Assembly: GCF_963678635.1 (NCBI RefSeq)
Contig: NC_087068.1
Location: forward strand, 9,494,027 to 9,558,026
DNA: 64,000 nt
Direction: 5' to 3'
From: Symsagittifera roscoffensis
Lineage: Eukaryota; Xenacoelomorpha; Acoela; Convolutidae
Both the position numbers and the translations under genes were made by a program. A model generated the notes under the pieces. The model did no database searches. It saw nothing but the letters and a program-made list of their open reading frames with translations, and was not told where the DNA came from. Positions 36,552-44,857 of this stretch are shown here, one piece after another. The first letter of the stretch is position 1, and each line of letters starts with the position of its first letter.

Positions 36552-36842
36552 TTACAAATCGAGGAGCTGTCGTGCAACTGAGTTCTCAAAACTTTGTAAT
36601 TTCTCAATGGAACGCGAAGCTGGTCTAGCCTCCATTGCCGGTGGTTGTGTTGATGGTTCGCTCACTGAAGTCCCTGGTTCAGAGAACCCCTGATCCTCTT
36701 CTATTGTAATTGGGTCGTCCACGGATCTTTCTTCTTCACACGGAAATAGGAAATTGTTTGCAGATTGAGCCACATATCTGGAGTCAAGAACCACGCGATA
36801 ATCCATCCAAACATGTTCTGCAATCTGTGACATCATTCCCAT
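36552..36842 (-). CDS. Candidate terminal exon or small gene, unknown function
   Basis: A 96-codon frame from ATG 36842, clearly GC-richer than its flanks, ending at TAG-type stop 36552. A possible acceptor (AAACAG) lies just upstream, after an in-frame stop. The N-terminal third is mixed (HVWMDYRVVLDSRYVAQ); the middle is acidic and Pro/Ser-rich (residues about 40-80); the end is a short amphipathic helix (EKLQSFENSVARQLLDL). No family is recognised. It could be a host exon, since it is intact while the Polinton genes around it are not. Confidence 0.4.
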   Translation of the reverse strand: MGMMSQIAEHVWMDYRVVLDSRYVAQSANNFLFPCEEERSVDDPITIEEDQGFSEPGTSVSEPSTQPPAMEARPASRSIEKLQSFENSVARQLLDL

Positions 36843-38216
36843 TGTTTGAAGCTGTTTCTAGGGGATCGGAACCTGTATCTAGTGATGTTTACTGAATTCT
36901 TTCCTCATGATTGCAATCATGTGCCACACTTGAATTTAGGCATCCATTCAAGCCAAGAAAATCCCATAGACTGACCCCAGCATCTTGATTGTCATCATTT
37001 CCGGTAAAAAATCGAAATAGTACATGAGGTTGTTTTTCTGACCGGAGAAGATCATTCTGATGAATAAGTTACTTAGGAGTAAAAAAATATGGAACAAGAA
37101 TATGACTGATTTAGAGCTGAGAGAGGAGCTAGTTGATAGTAGTTAAGTTGAAAAAAAAATGATTTTTACTTAAGAGTGAGGAGTACCTTTAACTCGCATA
37201 TGTGGGTTTAATCAATCAGAAAAGTGTTTCCGTATATGGACGGTAGACGTATCCAATCAGAACTCAGCTTCCTTTTAGGGAAATTTTGATGAAAAGTCTT
37301 CTCGAATCAAAAAAAGTTCCGTTTCAGGCATTTTCTACAATTTCTCGTTTCCAATCACAAAAATTGTTCAATTATCTTAGGTTGTATCCACTTTTAAAAA
37401 ATTCAAATTAAAAAACTTAAATTAAAAAACTAGAAAACTCTTGAACCTTGAGAATATTTTAAGAATTGAAGGAAAAAAGAACTTTGCTGGCTAGTTTTCA
37501 AAACTTTGGGTATTGGTTAGGAAAGAAAATAGTCTTTGAAAATTTATCTTACTTTTTTATCATTTCAATTTTTCCAAAACAAAAAAAGTTTCGTTCCGTG
37601 TCAAGTGTAACTCAGCAGTAAGTTTAAAGCTTTTGATACTCAAAACTCGGCTCAAAAGTAAACTATTTAGATGAGTAAGTTTCTCTGAATAGGCCTTTGA
37701 AAAAATCATGAAAAAAGTCAGAATCTACATCTTTTTCATCTATAAGGAAATCACACGGATTGTTTTCTTTTCTCTTGTAGAGTAACTCGAGGAAATTCGG
37801 AAGTTTTTTTAATTGACCTTTTTCAAATAATGATTATATTTTATCCAAAGTAATGCCTAGAAATTGCTGACTTCTGATTGGTTCATAACAAAACTGTGGA
37901 AAATTCCCTGATAAGTAAAACTTGATTCTGATTGGCTGATATCAAAACTATTGAAATTTCCCAGATAGTAAAGCTCAATTCTCACGGGTTGATATCATAA
38001 CATTCAAAATTCTGTGGTTTATTTTTATTTTGAGCTGCGTCAAATAGGGTGAAATCCACTCTGATTTTCTTTCACGTTAAAATCAATTGCTCTGGAAACT
38101 TGCTGTTTTTTTCAATTGTATTAATTTTTTGGGGCCATTCAACTAAATCTTGAGTCAACCTTTTTGAGATATTTAAAATCTTCTATTTGTTCTCATGCTC
38201 TTCTTTTAGTAATTAA

Positions 38217-38480
38217 GATGCCGTCACTGAATAGAAACGAAAGAGTAGAAAGTCTTATACGTGGTAGAGTTTATACACTTGAAAGTGCGTCAAGACATCG
38301 TAAAACTTGTTGAGTTTTAAAGTGTCCAAATTGTTATTTTCAGACATATAGCAGCGAAGAACTGAATATTCATATCAAACGAAGCTTTCTTTTTGTCAAA
38401 ATAGCATTCTACATAGTGATGGAAAGCACACTCAGCAGTCTCCAAACACAATCAACGAAAAGATAAACTTAAAAATATAA
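38217..38480 (+). pseudogene. Possible PolB N-terminal zinc-finger relic of the Polinton
   Basis: Plus-strand ATG frame MPSLNRNERVESLIRGR, leading to RHRKTC. After one in-frame stop and in the same frame it reads CPNCYFQTYSSEELNIHIKR. This C2H2-like finger with the EELNxHI ending resembles the N-terminal fingers that precede the protein-primed DNA polymerase in many Polintons. A frameshift follows and no polymerase motifs are seen downstream. The opposite orientation to the capsid genes also fits the family. Confidence 0.4.
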
Positions 38481-38499
38481 AAAAACATCGCTTGAATTA

Positions 38500-41025
38500 C
38501 TATAATAACTTTTACTGAGCCTGGAAAAAAATTAGAAATCTATGCAATTTTGATAGTGTTGGCTTTGTTCAAAAGTTTTGATTGATGAAAAGATCAGCAT
38601 CAATCGAGTTCAATTTATTGTGAAACTCGCAATAGAAATCGATCCAAAAATCATTATTCTATAGCGAGAACTGCAATGATTGCTTGCCTAAAGGGTTTCT
38701 GTTTTGTTGGAATTGCAGTTAAGTTATATAATATGAACTAATGAGTCGAAACGTATTTGCTAAAAAAATTTATTTTTAAAGTATATGATTTTTTAAAACA
38801 TCGACTAATTGAATTGTTCGCCTAGCTATCATTTTATAAGTTTCCTAGTTGATTGTCTTTGAATGCGTTCATGGAGTACCGTGTTTTAAGCAAATTATTC
38901 AAGACTATCGAGAATCATAATTTTTTCTCTTGTTTTCCAACATTTTTAGAAAAATATTTAGTGATTGACGAATGGCAAGTTTTTGCTAGAAGTTCTAGAT
39001 TTAAATTTATATAATTCTGAACTAAAAGTCACTTCAAAAATATAAGGGAAAACAAAAAAATATAAAGTTATCTAGTTCAGAAGTTTCTTAGCAAAAAAGG
39101 TAATTTTTTGAAGCTAACTTTGCTCTGTATTAGTAAACGTTCAGCAATAAGTGCTGCGCGAAATGTTTCCAATGACTGGTGTTTTTGTGTACTTTCGTGA
39201 ACAAACTAATTTTCTCTTATATTACACAATTGATTTTTTCGAAAGTGGATGTCCTAGGTCATGAATGTCTAAGTGGTAGTCGTTACTGTCCGTAACAGTC
39301 GTTAGAGGTCGCTAAGTAACAGTCGTTAGAGGTCGTTACTGTCCGTCGATCAGAAATGATAGTAAGCATTCTGAAACTAGTTCAAACTCTTTTCATGGTC
39401 ACTGCCGACAGTAATTAATGTGGCCGTGTTTTTATCAGCCTTGGTAGCTCTGAGGAAACCTTTGCCCATTACACTGGGATTTACAAACCGTTTAGTTTCC
39501 TTGATTTGCGTGTGCTGAATTGGAAGTTCTTTGGTTTGATTTGAATAATTATAGAAAAATATATAAAAATTGAGAAATATAATGATGGTCTTGGTTCTGA
39601 ATTGCATACTGGCCTTCACCTTGCCCGGCAATTACTTTATATTACTATGGGTTCTTTCAAATCAGATATGGATCACATTCCACAGCAGTGCCACAAGGCC
39701 TTTCAGAAATGATCGGATTAAGATATTTCGAAAAAAAGAGTCACTTTCAAAAATAAACAGATTTGATTTAGTTTTGAGTGTTTTTGCCATTCAAACGAAT
39801 ATACTTTTCAGTTGATTAGAAGGCTGACAACAAATGTATTTGGAAGTCGGGTTAACTTATGCTATTTGCAATGTTTTAGTAGTCTGTAGCTTATTTTCGA
39901 ATCTAAGCAGCAATGTGTTTGCCAATTTTTTAGAAGACGGATGCTAAACGTCTTTATTCTCATATGTTTTTTTTTGATAGTAGAAAAATTTGTCCCGAAC
40001 TGTTTTTTATTGTTTTTTTTTCTAATTGCGTAGTCATTAAAAATATAGCAATCCTTTTTGAAATGTGCAGTAAACAAAAAAGATGAGATGAAATTATTAA
40101 GTCTTTTTGGAGTTTCAATGTGGATATCGAACAACGAGCCCAAAACTCCTTCTTTTAGCCGCTCAGTAACTACCCCAAATGATCTTAAGTTTGCTCATAA
40201 ACAGCGTTGTTTGAAACGAGAGATTGTTTTTGAGTACCCAACTGAGGCTGTTTTTCTAAAAAAAAAACAGATCGAAATTTTGTATTACATTATCTAGCCA
40301 AGTTTTTTAGTATTTTCTGTGCAGAAATCATCTATTTTTTTTCTAGTGGGGGATTCGAGTCCCAACAAGATACTTCTTTCTCGATAGAATTAGCCTAGAT
40401 TTAGCTAATTTCTAATCAGAAATAAGATGAGAAATAAAAAGATTTTAATAAATCCTAGCTTTATTTAAACATTTCATAAAAAATTTCTGATCAGAAATTT
40501 AGATTTGATATAGAATATTTCAGAACAGAAATATAAAACTTTCTCGGTACGGGGTAAAATGCCGTCGGTTTTCGGGATCGTTGTTTCTTTTATAGGCAAC
40601 GGCTGTTATGTTCAGTCACTGTGGTCATGTTTTCACTTATGGTGAATGTTGCTAAATTTTGACCTTTTAACGAAATTGTTGATCTCCCAATTATCATTTC
40701 ATTTCATACAAATTTCAAGGAAAAAAAACTGATTTTAGGGAAGATTTTTTCATTAATATGGAGATGTTTTTCAGGCTTCATGTTAAAATAATTGACAATT
40801 TTTCTTTGCGAAAAAAAAATTCTAATTGAGCTATAAAAATGCAGCTAGTAACGAAGAAACGGTTTTCATCTTGTGTCTTTAATGATGTACCGACTAGATT
40901 TCTTCAAACAAAGTAAAAATATCAATTATGCGTTTTCAATGATATTATTTCAAGTGCGATAACTTCAGTTTTCATTGAATAACATTTTTTTTTATCTTTG
41001 TTTTTTTAAATAAAAAAGCTTCTAA
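38500..41025. other. AT-rich stretch left of the giant element
   Basis: No confident gene. A short tandem phrase, GTAACAGTCGTTAGAGGTCG, is repeated at 39288-39345. A minus-strand patch at 39377-39514 (after an AATTCAG acceptor-like site) encodes KRFVNPSVMGKGFLRATKAD and ends in a stop; its composition is exon-like but it has no recognised family. The rest is noncoding. Confidence 0.35.
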
Positions 41026-41029
41026 TTGG

Positions 41030-41439
41030 TGAGTTAGGACCGAGTTGGTTAACTCATAGAGTAATTTCGGATAGGGTACACCGTCTGCTCGTCACGCTAT
41101 CTTATTTTCGGCCGGATAGATTCGTGCAACTTCTTAGTCTAATACCGATCCTAATCTTACTCTTATACTATCTAGTCTCAGGTTGTTTAACTAGTCTCTG
41201 CTAGGCTCAATAGATCTAGGGTATACTGGTTTATTGCGGCTGCTGAAGTGCTCGGGAGAGTCCAACTAATTTCTAAGTTAAATTCAAATCTCTCTGGTGC
41301 TGAAATTACAAGTAACTTCAGCACTTACAAATAAGTGGGTTGTTAGTTAGATGGATCATGATTGGTTAATATTAAATACTTTACATTGGTAAAACATTTA
41401 ATTTATCCAATCATAAAATGTAGTTTAGATCAGGTTCCA
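41030..41439 (-). repeat. 3' LTR of the giant element
   Basis: 410 bp, starting TGAGTTAGGACC and ending GGTTCCA on the plus strand. The single difference from the 5' LTR is at about 41171 (ACTATCTAGTC against ACTATATAGTC). Confidence 0.97.
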
Positions 41440-41452
41440 CCCATCCGGGTTT
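41440..41452 (-). other. Polypurine-tract-like sequence
   Basis: On the minus strand AAACCCGGATGGG lies directly before the 3' LTR. The same CCCATCCGGG (plus strand) follows the LTR of the second family member at 61177-61186, so it is conserved. It is a short, imperfect tract for plus-strand priming. Confidence 0.6.
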
Positions 41453-43051
41453 TACAGAGTTTTTTAGAATAGTTCTTCTGCAATTCGAAGGATGGATGAT
41501 GGACGTTGGTGTTTGGCGAACATCTTATTTCTTCTGTTTTCTTTTTGTTAAAGAAGTTCCAGGAAGCTGGAGTTAGAGACATAAGACGTTGAGTCTTCTA
41601 GTGACAACGACTAAGTCTTTGCAACAAACTCAAATCTGATTTCAGAATGGTTTGCTATGTCAGGTTTTTCTGTTCTGCGTGGAGAACTTTTCTGTGTCTG
41701 ATTTAGTTTGGGAATGGCGTGGAGATTGTGCATGGAGGGGATGCCTGGTTACTCGGATCTGTAAGTATACTTGAACATCGAGGTGGTCATTGGTCTAGTT
41801 CAATGAAGTCCTTTTCTGCGAAGTCAAGTCGTACTCTAAATCCTTTGAGTTGTGATTGTGAGTGGCATATCGATTGTGGTTGGTCATTCTCTCTCGAGTG
41901 TAGTGGGGTCGTTTTGTCTTTAGATGTTCGTCCTTGGTGTTGTATTCTGATCTATGTATTGCATAATGTAATTTACATTTTATAAAACATTTATTAGTTT
42001 AATATTTTTTAGTTATGATTTTAGTTAGTTGTTTTCACAAAAGCTTTTTGTTTTAGTTCGGTTATTTTGAAGAGTTACTCACACTTGAGTAGCTCTTATT
42101 AAAAATAGAGGTGTGGTCACAAAGCGTGGATGTAGCACGGTGGGTTAGGCCGGCTATAGAGCATGCTCAGGACGTCCTTCCTGGTGGGTTAGGCCAGGAG
42201 TGGGAGTATGATTTCATGCGGTTTTTGTGAGGGGTCCTGTTATGTGACAACGTTTTATGTTGGGTTTGTTGTGGTTTTTCTTATGTTTTGTTGGTTGTGT
42301 CCTTTTTTCAAAAATCAAATTGTTTGTGGTATGGGTTTGTCTTTCGACTTTTTTGTGTTTTATTATTTCTTTCTTAGACTTTATAATAGTCTTCAAAAGA
42401 ATAAATTATCCAGTTTTAAACTGGGTTGATCCGGTTTGGGTACCGTTGGTTTCCTTTTCTTAGTCATGCTGTTATTCTATGATTTGTGGTATTTAGTAAG
42501 CTGCGTTGGTTAGTTTTGTTTAGTATATGATTCCTTTCCAACCGGGTTAAAGGAAAGTTTGAAACATGTTATTATATGTTAGAGTTGTTGAGTGTGAAAA
42601 CTTGAAACTGAAATTCATTATTTTAAACAATTCTTCGTGGGCGAGCTGTGCGAGTGTGGATAGAATTTCTGTGCGAATGAATGAAAATATCAAAAGGTTA
42701 GTACTGCGATTGCATTTTATTAATTTACTGCATAGAATTTGGAAATTTACTGCTAGTTATGGGGGAATTTTAAGTTACAAATTTTCATCATAATTAAATT
42801 TACTGCTTGTGGGGAAAATTTTAGAAATGAATTTACTGCATTGGTATTAAATTTATAAATTTACAAGTGTAATAGATTAATATAATTTTTGAAATCTGTT
42901 TGATGAAATTTGCGATTTTTATTTGCCTTTTGTGGTTTTTGTAGGTGATTGTCGGATGAAGGCTAAAAATCTAAAGAAAACATGGATAAAGAATGGTGAG
43001 TTTTTAATATTTTAATTAGTTAGTAATATTCATTTAATTCATACTTACCTG
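41453..43051 (-). other. 1.6-kb noncoding 3' region of the giant element
   Basis: Lies between the last ORF and the 3' LTR on the minus strand. It has no conserved ORF; the T/G-rich plus-strand frames are chance. Blocks are shared with the second family member at 61187-62748, notably 42071-42170 against 61795-61892, including a 9-bp-stem hairpin (42072-42095; 61796-61819) and GGCCGGCTATAGAGCATG. It may hold RNA export, packaging or polyadenylation signals. Confidence 0.6.
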
Positions 43052-44314
43052 TTAGTCGTCGGGGAAAAAACCGTGGGGGAAGATGTCGTGAATTAGTTCT
43101 GAAGTTGTTAGTAGTTTAGCTAAGATGCGGATGATATTTTTAGTTTGAAGCAGTGGCCAAAGCAATTGAAGTGCCTTAATAGTGGTTAGTTCTTCAGTGC
43201 CAACTGCAAACTCATAAGGTGTGTTTTGGATTAGATTATATAATTTGTGATTGAATTTAGTGTTGTGGATGAATTCTAAAATTGGGATTTCTATAGGTTG
43301 TACAAACTCGTGCGGGAGAAGGAAGGGTCGGGATTCTTCGGCGTTGAAGGTCTTGGTGATGGGACAGAAGATGTACATTTGGGTTATGGGGTCATAATTA
43401 CGAAGAATACCATGAAGGTTAGTATCTTTAATACAGTATGTGAAATTTAGGAAAAATGGTGAAGTGTATTTGGAATTAATGAATTGAAAACGATGGTGTG
43501 GTTGTCTAGAGGGTGTGTGTAGGTCAAAGTGATTTTGGATGAAGCGGTAATAACTATATGTGTGGGTTTGTTTAGTGCGCAACATAATATCGTGTGAGCA
43601 GTGTAAATCTCTTTCGTGTGGTGCAAGGAAATGAAAGGTTAGTGAAAAAATTTGGAAGCGTTCTTTAAATCTTTCGTATGCTTGTGTGTCTGTTAGTGCT
43701 TCTGAAATAATGTGATCAAACTTTCGGTCGAAGATGTTTAGTGTGAATATATATGGTGTCTTGATGAAAAATTTCTCGGTAATTTGTGGATTAGCGAAGC
43801 GATCGTCGTCTAAGAATTGATCTTGGTTAGCTCTGATGATGTTGTGATCATAGTATTCGAGTGTATATTCGTTAGCTCTAGGTGCAGTGTGTGTTTTTAG
43901 TGATTTTTTATATCCAACGTAAGTAAATTGTCTAGCGGTTAGTGGTGTAGTGAGTCGATATAGCATGTCCGTATTTCGCTCTATATCGATGTGAGTGTTA
44001 GATAATGGTAAGCAAAGAGGGTTAGTAAAATGATAATATGAGGTCCAAGAGAGAGTGGGCATTAAAACGTATTCATCTACGAAGTTGCGTGTTTCGTTAG
44101 TGTCGTGGGGGGTGTTTAAGGTGTATTGTGGGAATGAGGGTAAGGTGATGGCTAAAAATTCTTTTGTGTTAGTATGCTTGGGGTGGTTGATGTATTCACG
44201 GGCTGTTCCTGGTTTTGCTGGGAAAGGATGGTTGGGGAACTTTCTTTTAAAAGTGCGGTAAGCTCTATTAGTGTTGAGTGAAGATTCAGTTGATGTGGAT
44301 GATGGTGCTAATGA
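43052..44314 (-). CDS. Accessory protein, downstream segment (420 codons)
   Basis: No known family recognised. The first ATG is at 44062 (336 codons), but the frame is open for 84 more codons up to the UAA at 44315-44317, directly in frame with the ORF before it. The upstream segment is coding: NRAYRTFKRKFPN is matched in the second family member near 63950 (NRAYQTFKRKFPN). That member also has Tyr in place of the Met at 44062, so that ATG is probably not the real start. The protein is rich in aromatic residues, His and Thr, with no signal peptide or clear membrane segment. A dense conserved core is KYTSPFFLNFTYCIKDTNLHG. The last gene in the element; function unknown. Confidence 0.75.
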   Translation of the reverse strand, partial: SLAPSSTSTESSLNTNRAYRTFKRKFPNHPFPAKPGTAREYINHPKHTNTKEFLAITLPSFPQYTLNTPHDTNETRNFVDEYVLMPTLSWTSYYHFTNPLCLPLSNTHIDIERNTDMLYRLTTPLTARQFTYVGYKKSLKTHTAPRANEYTLEYYDHNIIRANQDQFLDDDRFANPQITEKFFIKTPYIFTLNIFDRKFDHIISEALTDTQAYERFKERFQIFSLTFHFLAPHERDLHCSHDIMLRTKQTHTYSYYRFIQNHFDLHTPSRQPHHRFQFINSKYTSPFFLNFTYCIKDTNLHGILRNYDPITQMYIFCPITKTFNAEESRPFLLPHEFVQPIEIPILEFIHNTKFNHKLYNLIQNTPYEFAVGTEELTTIKALQLLWPLLQTKNIIRILAKLLTTSELIHDIFPHGFFPDD

Positions 44315-44857
44315 TTAAGTATAATTTGAAGAGGGTGTAGGGGTAGGGGGGTTGGATGAATTTATTGTGGAGGAGATTTGGTTTATGGTTGGGGTATTAA
44401 GGTGGTAGGGTTGTTGTTGAAGGGTAATAAAATTATCTAGCTCTGGGGAGATTCGGGGGGTGTCTGGAGAATGAGATGATTGGTCAGAATGGTATGAGGA
44501 GTAGGTTGGGGTAACTTGGGAAGCATAAGAGGGTGTGGGAGTGATTGGGTCAGGGTTATTGGATAATATGGGTTGAAAAGGGGGTTGAGAAAAATTAGAA
44601 GAGTTATGAAAATTATTTGATGGGGATGGTTCTGAGTCGGCAAATTCATCGGGGGTTTCAATATTCGGGTTATTGAGTTGTGAGATGGAATATAAAACTG
44701 AGATGTGTGAATTAGTGTCGGAATTCATGCCTGATGTTACATTACTAGATGGAAAATCGGGTGGCGGAAAAGCAAAAAGTGGTATTATTGGGATTGGGGA
44801 GGTAAGATTGGTTGGGTGGGAATTTGATCGGTGTAGTGATCCAAGTTGGCGGCTCAT
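44315..44857 (-). CDS. Pro/Ser/Thr-rich ORF overlapping env stop (180 aa)
   Basis: Its ATG (44857-44855) overlaps the TGA of the envelope-like gene in an ATGA arrangement, suggesting coupled reinitiation. The product is low complexity, rich in Pro, Ser, Asn and Thr, and predicted disordered; no motif is recognised. It ends in UAA, and the same frame then continues open into the 336-codon accessory ORF. So it may be the N-terminal half of a 601-residue product made by stop readthrough, or a separate protein, or the result of one recent nonsense mutation. Confidence 0.7.
   Translation of the reverse strand: MSRQLGSLHRSNSHPTNLTSPIPIIPLFAFPPPDFPSSNVTSGMNSDTNSHISVLYSISQLNNPNIETPDEFADSEPSPSNNFHNSSNFSQPPFQPILSNNPDPITPTPSYASQVTPTYSSYHSDQSSHSPDTPRISPELDNFITLQQQPYHLNTPTINQISSTINSSNPPTPTPSSNYT

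Larger units (their letters stand above)
29399..38480 (-). mobile_element. Decayed Polinton/adintovirus-like element
   Basis: Several broken frames in one stretch match the core gene set of Polintons (Mavericks) and adintoviruses, in a sensible order. On the minus strand from right to left: a PC4-like frame, packaging ATPase, small core-protein-like gene, penton-type and hexon-type capsid genes. At the right, on the plus strand, is a zinc-finger frame like the N-terminus of Polinton PolB. Every gene has frameshifts or stops. I did not identify a protein-primed polymerase core, a retroviral-type integrase, an adenain-type protease or terminal inverted repeats, so the ends given are those of the recognisable parts. 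AT content has risen through decay. Confidence 0.7.

Noticed and set aside
40346-40372. Second T-arm-like sequence GGGGGATTCGAGTCCC
   Set aside because: No cloverleaf can be built from the flanks.
42121-42165. tRNA-like A-box (TAGCACGGTGGG) in the element's 3' region
   Set aside because: No acceptor stem or B-box at the right distance; treated as a conserved noncoding block instead.
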